A DNA stretch of 64,000 nt from an uncultured Aquimarina sp. (lineage in GTDB: Bacteria > Bacteroidota > Bacteroidia > Flavobacteriales > Flavobacteriaceae): the NCBI GenBank assembly GCA_947496555.1, contig CANMDH010000032.1, positions 1-64,000 of the forward strand. The letters run 5' to 3'. The notes under the pieces were generated by a model. It saw only the letters and a program-made list of their open reading frames with translations. It was not told the DNA's origin and made no database searches. Position 1 is the first letter of the stretch. Each line of letters starts with the position of its first letter. Both the position numbers and the translations under genes were made by a program. This document shows, in pieces, positions 24,834-33,890 of this stretch.

Positions 24834-26273
24834 ATGAACTCAACTGAAATGGAAGAGAAATCACATAACTACGAGAAATTACGTTGGATAAAGAGAATTA
24901 TCACTCTGATATTTGGTATCATACTCTGGCATCTCCCAATTCCTTGGGATTTGACACCGGATGCTTGGCATTTATTTGCTGTTTTCATAACAGCCATTAT
25001 AGGAGTTTTAATTGACGCCTTGTCTATTTTTACGGCATCTGTTCTTGCATTGGTAGCGGTGGTCATGTTAAGAGTTCTTACTCCTGAAAAAGCTTTTTCA
25101 GGATTCTCAGAAAGCTTTATACTACTAATTTTAGCAGCTTTTTTGGTCGCAAAAGGAGTCATTAAATCAGGATTAGGAAGACGAATCGCCTTTTTACTAA
25201 TTCGTCGATTTGGGAAGTCTACCTTAAATTTGGGCTATTGTATTGTGGCTACAGATACACTGCTGGGGCCTGCCATCCCGAGTAATACAGCAAGATCAGG
25301 AATTCTTTATCCCATTACCCATGCATTGTCCTTAGATACTGGATCCCTGCCTACACCAGAAAGTAGAAAGAAAACCGGAACGTATCTGATGATGACTGCC
25401 ATATCGGGACATACGATAAGTTCGGCGCTATGGTTTACAGGAATGGCCGCCAACCCGGTCGGTGCTGGAATTGCCGCTCAGTTTGGTGTAAACATGAATT
25501 TTGGAAATTGGTTCTTTGTGGCTTCAGTCCCCTGTATCATTGCACTTATTGCAATACCCTTTGTGTTGTATAAACTTTTTCCTCCAGAAAACAAATTCAC
25601 TCCGGAAGCCCCCAAAATGGCTAAGAATGCACTGCACGAGATGGGACCAATGAGTAAGCAAGAATGGATTATGGGCATTACATTTTTTGGAATGATCCTT
25701 CTTTGGGCTTTTTCCCCTGTTTTAAACATAAACTTAGCTATTGTTGCCTTTCTTGGATTATCGATCCTGATATTGTCTAATGTGTACACACTCAACGATA
25801 TTCGACTAGGTGCTGGGGATGCACTTGAAACATTTATATGGTTCGCTATTTTATATATGATGAGTACTGCACTGAATGATATGGGGTTTATGAAGACCCT
25901 AGGTGCCCAAATAGCTGCCCAGATCAATGATTATAGCTGGGTTACGGTATATATTCTGTTGACTGTATTATATGTTGTGATCCACTATCTTTTTGTTAGT
26001 CAAACAGCACATTTGCTGGCTTTATATGCTGTTTTTTTACAAGTGGCCGTAAATGCTGGGGTACCAGCAGCACTAATGGCTTTTATGCTATCTTTTGCCA
26101 CCAATTATTTTGCAGTCATTACTCCCCAAGCTTCCAGTTCAAATGTTTTATTTGCCGGAAGTGGCTATTTATCATCGGAAGATATATATAAACAGGGCGC
26201 AATCATTACGGTTTTGAATACCATAATCTTCCTTCTTGCGACTCCTTGGATTTTATGGTCTTCATCATTATAA
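24834..26273 (+). CDS. DASS (SLC13) family anion/dicarboxylate transporter
   Basis: A 479-residue integral membrane protein with about 12 spans. Family signatures include GPAIPSNTARSGI after the first repeat and HYLFVSQTAHLLALYAVF plus TNYFAVITPQASSSNVLF in the second repeat, where DASS proteins bind sodium and substrate. Likely imports C4-dicarboxylates, 2-oxoglutarate or a related anion with Na+. It follows ppc by 46 bp, consistent with use of C4 acids, although plant-like 2-oxoglutarate/malate specificity cannot be told from sequence alone. Confidence 0.85.
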   Translation: MNSTEMEEKSHNYEKLRWIKRIITLIFGIILWHLPIPWDLTPDAWHLFAVFITAIIGVLIDALSIFTASVLALVAVVMLRVLTPEKAFSGFSESFILLILAAFLVAKGVIKSGLGRRIAFLLIRRFGKSTLNLGYCIVATDTLLGPAIPSNTARSGILYPITHALSLDTGSLPTPESRKKTGTYLMMTAISGHTISSALWFTGMAANPVGAGIAAQFGVNMNFGNWFFVASVPCIIALIAIPFVLYKLFPPENKFTPEAPKMAKNALHEMGPMSKQEWIMGITFFGMILLWAFSPVLNINLAIVAFLGLSILILSNVYTLNDIRLGAGDALETFIWFAILYMMSTALNDMGFMKTLGAQIAAQINDYSWVTVYILLTVLYVVIHYLFVSQTAHLLALYAVFLQVAVNAGVPAALMAFMLSFATNYFAVITPQASSSNVLFAGSGYLSSEDIYKQGAIITVLNTIIFLLATPWILWSSSL

Positions 26274-26325
26274 TAGAACTTTACAGTATTAAACGTTCAC
26301 AATAATCGAAAATGAAAATAGATCA

Positions 26326-26499
26326 ATGAATATTGAAATAAGAAAAGCGCAACCTACAGATTTTAAGGAGATATGTAAACTGATTAAGGATTTGCAGGTA
26401 TTTTTTAAATCATGCTATTGTAATGCTTTTAGGAACTCCGGAGTATATAATTACCTAGGCTGTTATACATTCCAAAATTATAAAAAATGGACTATCTGA
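26326..26499 (+). pseudogene. GNAT N-terminal fragment
   Basis: A 57-codon frame whose first 24 residues (MNIEIRKAQPTDFKEICKLI and DLQ) are a typical GNAT N-terminus. The sequence then diverges into unrelated Cys- and Tyr-rich residues and stops. The acetyl-CoA site is absent. It overlaps the start of the next gene by 13 nt. Read as a truncated relic. Confidence 0.6.
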
Positions 26500-26975
26500 T
26501 TAACATTGTTCCTTTTGTGATAATAGGTGTTATTTTGTTCTATGCCTTAAAAAAGCAAAAAAGGAAAGAAGATAAATATTTTGGTAAAGAAGTTCCTCTG
26601 ACCAAAAAGGAGTTGAAAATATTAGAAAAGTACAAGGCAGAATATACTAAGATTTTACATGATGATCGCCTTCCCACTTTTGAAAAAGATGGTTTTGAAT
26701 TAGTAGACATTGCCAAATCTGCTACCGAAATGGTGTATGACCATCCTATTCCCTCTAGAATAGAGAAAGAGCAAGTAGACAAAGGTAAAATGGTTAAATT
26801 AAAGGTAATAACTCAAGAAAATGAAATCGAAAGAATGTGGGTTGAGGTAGTCGAAAAGGACGGAAACATTTTGAAAGGAATATTAAAAAATGATTCCTTG
26901 TTTAATAATGAATTATTTATTGAAAAAGAAATCTGGTTTCATATTAATCATATTTTTGAAATTGAAAACAATTAA
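26487..26975 (+). CDS. Membrane-anchored DUF2314-like protein
   Basis: A 162-residue protein with one N-terminal span (residues 4-22), a basic stretch (KKQKRKEDK) and a soluble domain. The C-terminal half (KMVKLKVITQENEIERMWVE, GILKNDSLF, IWFHINHIFEIE) resembles DUF2314, a small domain of unknown function often found in immunity-like or housekeeping contexts. Function unknown. The start at 26487 is inside the preceding GNAT fragment. Confidence 0.6.
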   Translation: MDYLINIVPFVIIGVILFYALKKQKRKEDKYFGKEVPLTKKELKILEKYKAEYTKILHDDRLPTFEKDGFELVDIAKSATEMVYDHPIPSRIEKEQVDKGKMVKLKVITQENEIERMWVEVVEKDGNILKGILKNDSLFNNELFIEKEIWFHINHIFEIENN

Positions 26976-27305
26976 AAGGAGGTAAGGTTATAACTTGTCT
27001 ATGTTATTTCTATTTATTGTTTGGATTGCATATCCGAACGATCCGGTTGGTCTAATAGATATAAAACGGTAACAAATTTTGGTTTCTATTGTTCTTTAAA
27101 AATAATCATCAATCAATAAAGATAATTATGAAACAAGCGTACTTAATTTTAGTAGTATCGCTAATAGGTTTTTGATTTAAAAATCAATGTTTTCGAAGCA
27201 CTCGAAATCACTTAATTATACTATCCTTATCATTAAACTTCGAAGATTAAGAATATATAAGTATCTTGTTAGGTATATGCGATTTTACTCACAAAAAGGA
27301 GCATT
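26976..27305. other. Intergenic region with a signal-peptide remnant
   Basis: At about 27128 a 15-codon frame MKQAYLILVVSLIGF ends at TGA; it reads as a signal peptide with no mature protein, so a gene was cut here. Positions 27243-27268 are a 26-nt sequence repeated with one mismatch at 29583-29608. AAAAAGGAGC precedes the next start codon. Confidence 0.5.
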
Positions 27306-27836
27306 ATGAAATATGTAATAGGTTTAATCATGATATCATCTTCGATGAATTCGCAAATTATATTCGACTTTACTAAAAACACAGATATCCAATATTGGCG
27401 GATCGTAGATGATATTGTTATGGGAGGGAGGTCTTCTAGTACATTCACATTAAATAAAGAAGGTTTTGGTGTTTTTGAAGGTAATGTCTCTTTAGAGAAT
27501 AATGGCGGGTTTTCATCGGTACGTTATCGGTTCGAGAAGATAGAGGTAAGAGAATACACGATGATCAGAATTCGACTTAAAGGTGATGGTAAAAAGTATC
27601 AATTCAGAATCAAGCCAAATACTAATGATTATTACTCGTACATAGCTTATTTTAAAACATCGGGAGAATGGCAGGAAATTGATATCTCGTTAGATAGTTT
27701 TTATCCCTCATTCAGGGGAAGAAGATTGGACCTTCCTAATTTTTCTTCAATTCATATTGAAGAAATTGCTTTTTTGATAGGAAATAAAAGGGCAGAAAAA
27801 TTCAAGATATTGCTAGATAAAATAGAATTAAAATAG
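27306..27836 (+). CDS. CIA30-family protein
   Basis: A 176-residue protein of the CIA30 (NADH:ubiquinone oxidoreductase assembly factor 30-like) fold. IFDFTKNTDIQYWRIVDDIV, MGGRSSSTF, FEGNVSLENNGGFSSVRYRF and the end RAEKFKILLDKIELK follow the family pattern. A short signal-like N-terminus (MKYVIGLIMISSSMNSQ) suggests export. In bacteria its function is unknown; a carbohydrate-binding-like jelly roll is expected. A good ribosome-binding sequence (AAGGAGC) precedes the ATG. Confidence 0.8.
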   Translation: MKYVIGLIMISSSMNSQIIFDFTKNTDIQYWRIVDDIVMGGRSSSTFTLNKEGFGVFEGNVSLENNGGFSSVRYRFEKIEVREYTMIRIRLKGDGKKYQFRIKPNTNDYYSYIAYFKTSGEWQEIDISLDSFYPSFRGRRLDLPNFSSIHIEEIAFLIGNKRAEKFKILLDKIELK

Positions 27837-28217
27837 ATTACTACTTATAATTTGGAAATGTTTTCTGTGATATTAATAAGGTCGATGAGTCGTTAACGGC
27901 GATCTCTCTATTTTTTGTAACTTTTGATTATGAAAACACTTCTTTTCATCTTAAGTATTTTGCCAATTGGGATTTTTTCTCTGGTAAATATGGTAGTACC
28001 GCACAATATGCAGAACAACTGGAATTAAAAGGTGGGGGACATGTGCTTTCAGATTCTCAATAAAAATACAAGAGACAGAAGGTAATTACTATGATATTGG
28101 TCATTATAAAGGCTAGTATTGTCATTATATTTCTGAGATTTGAAATATATGAGTATTTTGGGAAGGTTATTAATTTATAAATCATTTAATGATATAATTA
28201 GATAGTATAAAACACAT
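27837..28217. other. Intergenic region with a broken reading frame
   Basis: A 32-codon frame from 27930 (MKTLLFILSILPIGIFSLVN start) has a signal peptide but stops early, and further frames downstream are interrupted. It looks like another decayed exported-protein gene. Confidence 0.4.
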
Positions 28218-28709
28218 ATGAAAAACAAAAAGACAAGAACTTTGGCAGTAATATTGATATCGTTAGTATGCTTTTCTGGCTATGCTCAAAATGAATATCA
28301 AGATATTCTTAATACTACCTATACGCCTGCAGATAAAATACTTTATGAGGCGATAGTAGCTATGGATAAAAAGTATTTTGATGCCTATAATGAATGCGAT
28401 ATGGATACACAAGCTTCTTTATATGCCGAAGAGTTAGAATTCTTTCATGACGAAGGGGGCTTATCAACCTCGAAACCAGAGTTATTAGAGTCTCTTAAAA
28501 ATAATATTTGTGGGAAGGTGACTAGAACATTAATAAAGGGAAGTATAGAAGTATATCCTATTCCTAATTATGGAGCTATAGAAATAGGATACCATAAATT
28601 TTACAACAACCAGGAACCAGATGCCAAATCGAAACCTGGTAGATTTATCCTTATATGGAAAAACGAAGGAGGAAAATGGATGATTTCGAAAGTGATAAGT
28701 CTGCATTAA
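28218..28709 (+). CDS. Secreted NTF2/DUF4440-like protein
   Basis: A 163-residue exported protein (signal peptide to about GYAQ, residue 24). The mature domain opens with LYEAIVAMDKKYFDAYNECDMDTQASLYAEE, the DUF4440 pattern, then HDEGGLSTSKPELLESL and a C-terminal strand KWMISKVISLH. Probably a periplasmic NTF2-fold protein. Activity unknown. Confidence 0.8.
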   Translation: MKNKKTRTLAVILISLVCFSGYAQNEYQDILNTTYTPADKILYEAIVAMDKKYFDAYNECDMDTQASLYAEELEFFHDEGGLSTSKPELLESLKNNICGKVTRTLIKGSIEVYPIPNYGAIEIGYHKFYNNQEPDAKSKPGRFILIWKNEGGKWMISKVISLH

Positions 28710-28775
28710 AACTAAGGAGGATGAGAATGATGTTTCCTTATTAAAAAAAAAGATTTTTTGATTACTAAGTAGAAG

Positions 28776-29312
28776 ATGATAAACTTTGAGAATTATACAA
28801 TAAGACCATTAGAAATTGACGATTTAGAAGCATATTTTGATTTGGTTGATAGAAATAGAAAAAGATTGGAAGATTTTTTTACAGGAACCGTTTCAAGGAC
28901 AAGAAACATTACTGACACAAAGTTTTTTTTACAAGAGATTGTAGAAAAAAGAGAAGCTAAACAATATTTCCCTTATCTGTTGGTAGATAATGTAACCAAT
29001 GATTTTATTGCATTCTTTGATCTTAAAAACTTGGATTGGTCCATTCCCAAAACAGAAATTGGATGTTATACCGACAAAGAATTTGCAGGCAAAGGTCTTA
29101 CCACAAAAGCAATGAAACTTTTTGTAGATTATTGTTTTGATCACTTTGCGTTTAAAAAAATATTTCTTCGGACACATCATTCAAATAAAGCTGCACAAAT
29201 CCTAGCAGATAGGTGTGGTTTTGAAGTAGAAGGTGTAATTAGAATGGACTACAAGACAACATCTGGAGAAATTGTAGACTTGATTTATTATGGTAAACTA
29301 TGCCATTCTTAA
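28776..29312 (+). CDS. RimJ/RimL-like GNAT acetyltransferase
   Basis: A 178-residue GNAT of the ribosomal-protein acetyltransferase-like subgroup: YTIRPLEIDDLEAYFDLV opening, IGCYTDKEFAGKGLTTKAMK with the acetyl-CoA loop near 98-117, and KIFLRTHHSNKAAQILADRCGF. Residues and length match cytosolic RimJ/RimL-like enzymes that acetylate protein N-termini or small amines; the target is not known. Monocistronic. Confidence 0.85.
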   Translation: MINFENYTIRPLEIDDLEAYFDLVDRNRKRLEDFFTGTVSRTRNITDTKFFLQEIVEKREAKQYFPYLLVDNVTNDFIAFFDLKNLDWSIPKTEIGCYTDKEFAGKGLTTKAMKLFVDYCFDHFAFKKIFLRTHHSNKAAQILADRCGFEVEGVIRMDYKTTSGEIVDLIYYGKLCHS

Positions 29313-29735
29313 AAAAAAATAATTGAATATCCGTAATATATCATATACCATAATCGTCAACCTGAACTCGTTTCAGGTTCTCATTATAATTGATTGTTTA
29401 TGAACGAAATGAGATTCCGAAATAAACCTGCCTACCTGCGGTAATGCAGGCAGGTTCGGAATGATGCTAAAGAATTACATTATTACATATTACAGATAAT
29501 CATAAAAAATAATAACTTGTAAATAGGTCAGATACTACTTAAATATTTTGATCACTTTGGACTCTTATTATAATTAATTTATAAGATTAAGAACATATAA
29601 GTATCTTGAATATCGTATAAACTTCTTTTATGTAAAAAACATAAAATAAATTACATAATAAAGGTTTCTTATAGTATGTGTTTGTGCTTGAAACTAATTA
29701 TAATTATGCACGACACTCGTTTTGTATACCGGCAA
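29313..29735. repeat. Intergenic region with extragenic palindromic repeats
   Basis: Contains CCTGAACTCGTTTCAGG (29360-29377, arms CCTGAA/TTCAGG) and a second hairpin CCTGCCT/AGGCAGG around 29429-29455, both of a kind scattered through flavobacterial genomes near gene ends. Also the second copy (29583-29608) of a 26-nt repeat. No gene is visible. Confidence 0.55.
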
Positions 29736-29739
29736 TCTT

Positions 29740-30672
29740 TTACTTTAATAAAAATACCAGAGGAATGTGAATGCGAGCATTCCAACTTTTCTCATTATGT
29801 GCGGCACCTTCAAACTTTTTGGTGATCGAATTTTCTCCTTTGGTATATCCTTTTTCAATCATCATTTGGTCAACTTTAATTTGATGAGGTTCGTATTGTG
29901 CATCTAGAGTTTCGGTGCCAAAATCAAAATAAATCTTGTGTGTTTTTGGATCGGGTAACATGGCAGGTAAGGTTTGGATATAGGCTTCTCCCAAAATAGG
30001 AACGGGCCAATGTGTCGAGACGCATCCTGCAGCGCCAAATACATCGGGATATTTGCAGATGGCATACAATGAAATAAGTCCGCCCATAGACGAACCCATA
30101 ATCGCAGTATCTTCTGTTTTGGATGAAACATGGTATGTTTTATCAATAAAAGGCTTTAGCTCTTCAACCAGAAATTTAAGGTATTTATCAGAATATAATT
30201 TTTCGACACCGGCATAATCTTTTAATCCTTTTTTGGCTTCCGGAGTTTCAGAAACGTTAGCAGGGGCCTTTGGCATATATTCCGGGAAACGCTTAGGTCC
30301 GTTATTCCAAGCTGCTACAACAATCGTATTTTTAATTTCCTTTAATTTTAATAAGCTATCTATAGCTTCGTCTACACCCCAATCAACCCCGGTATATGAT
30401 GTTTTGGGATTAAATACATTTTGCCCATCGTGCATGTACAATACTTTATATTTATCTTCTTTGGCTTCGTCATATCCGGTTGGCAAAAATACTTCAACAT
30501 TACGTGCATCGACATGTTTTGAAGCAAAGTCTTTGTGGATTACAACTTTGCTTTCTTTTAAAACCTTATTTTCAATAGTAGCTTTAACTGCTATGTCATG
30601 GGTCTTGAGGTTTTGTTTACAAGATATGAGAGTAATTAATGTGGTGGTTAAAATTAACTTTGATAGGTTCAT
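29740..30672 (-). CDS. Esterase-D/Fes-like alpha/beta hydrolase lipoprotein
   Basis: A 310-residue lipoprotein (signal ending TLISC, Cys18). YKVLYMHDGQNVF, GSSMGGLISLYA (nucleophile Ser in GSSMG) and a C-terminal AAHNEKSWNARI (His) follow the putative-esterase (PF00756-like) pattern shared with enterochelin esterases and feruloyl esterases. Likely hydrolyses an ester in the periplasm or at the outer membrane. Its start lies 32 bp after the M28 peptidase stop, so the two are probably co-transcribed. Confidence 0.85.
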   Translation of the reverse strand: MNLSKLILTTTLITLISCKQNLKTHDIAVKATIENKVLKESKVVIHKDFASKHVDARNVEVFLPTGYDEAKEDKYKVLYMHDGQNVFNPKTSYTGVDWGVDEAIDSLLKLKEIKNTIVVAAWNNGPKRFPEYMPKAPANVSETPEAKKGLKDYAGVEKLYSDKYLKFLVEELKPFIDKTYHVSSKTEDTAIMGSSMGGLISLYAICKYPDVFGAAGCVSTHWPVPILGEAYIQTLPAMLPDPKTHKIYFDFGTETLDAQYEPHQIKVDQMMIEKGYTKGENSITKKFEGAAHNEKSWNARIHIPLVFLLK

Positions 30673-30704
30673 TCTAAAATTTTTAATTGGTTATAGTGGT
30701 TGCA

Positions 30705-32045
30705 TTATTCTCTAAAAATCTTTGACGGAAATACAATAGGGCTTTCGTGCCCATTTTTTCCAACGGTAGCGATGCCGAATAGATAATTATCGATTACAAT
30801 TCCGTTTAGTATAAAATTATCAACGTTTCCGACGAAACGACTATGATCCCAGGTAGGGGAGGTAGTATCTCGCCAGTATATTTTGTATCCTTTGATACTT
30901 GGATCACTTATTTTTTTCCATCTAAATTTTGCTGACGGTTCTACAATTCCCCCGATCTCTAATTCGGTAACCGCAGGCGGAGCAGAAGCAATGCTGGCCA
31001 GGTTGATGGCATTTACAGCGGTTAGTTTTGCAGCATAATCAAAATTAACATGCTCAACCACGTCTCCGTATTTAATACCATTTTCTTCTCTTATATCCTG
31101 ATGCTGCTGTGTATAGTTTTCGTGGGCTTCCATAATACGTATTCCTGCAAATCCAGCATCATTAAATGGCCTATGATGGCCACCACGACCAAAACGATCA
31201 AGTCGGTAGACGAGCATTGGATTCATTTCTGGCATATAGGTTTTAACCGTTTTATACACATATCTTGCCAACTGACGTGAAATTCCATCCACTTCGCCAC
31301 CATAAAAGCGCCTCGATCTTCGTTGTTTTTCAGTTTCAGTAGGAGGTATGGGTTCAGAAAATATCCTAAAGGTTCGGTTGTCAATAACCCCATCAACTCC
31401 TTTAATATTTCCAATCATATCATTATTCATGATCCCTATGATATTCCAACTTTTGTCTTTGGCATGTTGCGCAAGCCCTTTACCTCCAAAAAGTCCTTGT
31501 TCTTCACCAGACAAACCAACATAAATGATACTGTTTTCAAATTTATATTTAGACAGTACTCTTGCGGCTTCAATAGCTCCGGCCATTCCACTCGCATTGT
31601 CATTTGCTCCAGGTGAGTCATTGGTATAATCGGTAGGGTCAGAAATACGCGAATCAATATCACCACTCATCATAATAAATCGATTTGGGTATTTGGTTCC
31701 GCGTTGTATGGCAACTACATTAACCACCCAAACGTCTTTTACAATACGTTGATTAGCTCCTTTTTTTACCAGATCTTTTTGATAAAATACTTCTAAGCAA
31801 TTGTTACAATCTTTTGAGATTTTGTCGAACTCGGATTTGATCCATCTTCTGGCGGCTCCGATACCACGAGTTTGCGAAACTGTATCACTCAATGTGTGTC
31901 GAGTGCCAAAATTAGCCAGTGTTTTTATGTCGTTTTCTATTCTTTCGGCAGAGACTGCATCTATGATATCGTATATTTTTTGATCGGTTTGTGCTATTAA
32001 AATTGTAGAGAATAAAAGTAATGTTGAGGTAAAAAGTGTTTTCAT
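30705..32045 (-). CDS. M28 family metallopeptidase with C-terminal FN3-like domain
   Basis: A 446-residue exported enzyme (signal peptide to ILIAQ). DSPGANDNASGMAGAIEAARVL supplies the Asp ligand and SGEEQGLFGG the catalytic and bridging Glu; NNDMIGN and a later GHHRPFNDAGF give the remaining ligands. The position normally held by the first His (H-x-D) reads SGDIDSR, so an Asp replaces it. Residues about 355-446 form an FN3-like domain (FRWKKISDPSIKGYKIYWRD). An aminopeptidase is expected, acting outside the cytoplasm. Upstream of the esterase in the same direction. Confidence 0.85.
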   Translation of the reverse strand: MKTLFTSTLLLFSTILIAQTDQKIYDIIDAVSAERIENDIKTLANFGTRHTLSDTVSQTRGIGAARRWIKSEFDKISKDCNNCLEVFYQKDLVKKGANQRIVKDVWVVNVVAIQRGTKYPNRFIMMSGDIDSRISDPTDYTNDSPGANDNASGMAGAIEAARVLSKYKFENSIIYVGLSGEEQGLFGGKGLAQHAKDKSWNIIGIMNNDMIGNIKGVDGVIDNRTFRIFSEPIPPTETEKQRRSRRFYGGEVDGISRQLARYVYKTVKTYMPEMNPMLVYRLDRFGRGGHHRPFNDAGFAGIRIMEAHENYTQQHQDIREENGIKYGDVVEHVNFDYAAKLTAVNAINLASIASAPPAVTELEIGGIVEPSAKFRWKKISDPSIKGYKIYWRDTTSPTWDHSRFVGNVDNFILNGIVIDNYLFGIATVGKNGHESPIVFPSKIFRE

Positions 32046-32127
32046 TTGTGTTAATTTGATCGCCTAATTTAATTAAAAGGGGCAAAGGTTAATGGGTTCT
32101 TAACAAATTTATAGGACGATATTATTA

Positions 32128-33861
32128 CTATCTTAAAAAGGTAACTTTGGAAATTTTACCATTGTTAACTTCATAAATGGCTATTACATTAGAATATTTT
32201 TCATTAAATCTCACATATTCACGATCGACCACCTTATTATCTAATACGATGCGATTCTTGATTTCACAATATAGATTTGGGACACGTTCAAACATGCTTT
32301 CAAACCTTTTTCGCATCTTTTCTTTACTATCCACAGAAAGTTGATCTGGGAAATTATATATCTTAATGTCATCTGCATATGTATCCATAAAGGCGTCTAT
32401 ATCTCTGGCATTGTATGCATTTACTTGGCGTTGAACAACTTGCTCTGGAGTTTCTTTAATAAGCTCTGATGGTTGTAATATTTTACCACTTTTAATAACG
32501 TTAGAGATAGTATTAAGGTTTTGAATATCGTCTAGCGGATTTTTATCTAATATAACCAAGTCTGCAAGTTTTCCTTGTTCAATTGAGCCAATACTCGTAT
32601 CCAAACCAAAACCTTTGGCAGCATTAATAGTTGAAGCTTTAATGATATCAATATTTGATATACCTGATTTTTGCATGGCCTCAATCTCTTGAATATAGGA
32701 AGAAGCATGCATAGTACCAATATTTCCGGCATCAGTACCCGTGGCAACATTGACTTGGTTATCAATAAGGATTTTTAAATTAATTAGCATTATACTATCG
32801 GCCTTGCGGTATCTTTCATCTAACCATTTACTATCTTTTCTTAACTCTTTTATTCTTTCTGGTACAACTTCGTCCGATAATTTATTCATGTCGGTTAGAG
32901 ATCTGTAAACGGTAGGATTTGCAAATGCGAGATCTTGTGGATGATTATCTGGTTTTGCAAGAAATGATTTTCCGTAGTTTTTGGAAACAATTAGTGTTGG
33001 GATATAAGTAACCTCGTTTTTTTTCAGAAGATCAATAAACTCTTTATCCACTATCTTATCCCTTACGCTATGCACTAAAATGTCTGCTCCAGCTTTTATT
33101 GCAAGCTTTGCAGTCTTTAGATTAGTTGCATGTACCGTAAGTTTTAAATTATTCTGATGAGTCAATTTTGAAATATGCTCAACTATAGGATAGGTTTGTT
33201 CTGCAGGAAAGTCTTTACTAGTTATATACCAAATTTTTATAAAATCTGGCTTATAGGGTAGCATCTTGTTGAATAAAATGGTAGCCTCATCAATAGATGT
33301 GATTTTTTCGATCGGAATATCCTCAAGTTTAGAAAAAGCTTCGGGTTGGTAAGGAGAAAACAGAGGCCCAGTTACAAAAACATTAGGAGAAATATTATTT
33401 TTAGCAACACTATCTCTAATCTGGAAATTATAAAATGGTCCCCCAACATCCATAACCGAAGTTATTCCCAACCTTAAGTATCTTTTAAAACTGTCTGGAA
33501 CAATATCTTTGGCAAATTGTATTTCATCATTGTAAGAAAAGATATGTTTTAGATCCAATGCATCGGGGCGAGTATAAAGACTTCCGGTTTGAAAAAAATG
33601 GATATGTGTATCAATCATCCCAGGCATAATATATTTGTCTGTTCCATTAATTACTTTTGAGTCTTCTTTTGATTCGATCTTCTTTGAAGAAACTGAAGAG
33701 ATTTTATCGGCCTCGATTAAAATATTTTGTTTCGTTTTAATCTTTCCGGTTTCTACATCAATAATATTAGTATTCTCAATAATAACAGACGAATCTACCT
33801 GTGCACAGATATTCGTGGTACAGAAAATGAATACTCCTAAAATGATTGAAATTTGTTTCAT
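32128..33861 (-). CDS. Amidohydrolase fused to a C-terminal NTF2-like domain
   Basis: A 577-residue exported protein (signal to ICAQ). Residues about 25-455 form an amidohydrolase: MPGMIDTHIHFF with the HxH metal pair, HATNLKTAKLAIKAGADILVHS, and ATGTDAGN with the catalytic Asp; GKLADLVILDKNPL ends the composite beta domain. Residues about 460-577 (QVVQRQVNAYNARDIDAFMD, then DDIKIYNF) are a SnoaL/NTF2-like domain, an unusual tail for this family. Imidazolonepropionase- or prolidase-like activity is likely; substrate unknown. Confidence 0.85.
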   Translation of the reverse strand: MKQISIILGVFIFCTTNICAQVDSSVIIENTNIIDVETGKIKTKQNILIEADKISSVSSKKIESKEDSKVINGTDKYIMPGMIDTHIHFFQTGSLYTRPDALDLKHIFSYNDEIQFAKDIVPDSFKRYLRLGITSVMDVGGPFYNFQIRDSVAKNNISPNVFVTGPLFSPYQPEAFSKLEDIPIEKITSIDEATILFNKMLPYKPDFIKIWYITSKDFPAEQTYPIVEHISKLTHQNNLKLTVHATNLKTAKLAIKAGADILVHSVRDKIVDKEFIDLLKKNEVTYIPTLIVSKNYGKSFLAKPDNHPQDLAFANPTVYRSLTDMNKLSDEVVPERIKELRKDSKWLDERYRKADSIMLINLKILIDNQVNVATGTDAGNIGTMHASSYIQEIEAMQKSGISNIDIIKASTINAAKGFGLDTSIGSIEQGKLADLVILDKNPLDDIQNLNTISNVIKSGKILQPSELIKETPEQVVQRQVNAYNARDIDAFMDTYADDIKIYNFPDQLSVDSKEKMRKRFESMFERVPNLYCEIKNRIVLDNKVVDREYVRFNEKYSNVIAIYEVNNGKISKVTFLR

Positions 33862-33890
33862 TATTGATTTGTGTTATGGTGAAGGTGAAT

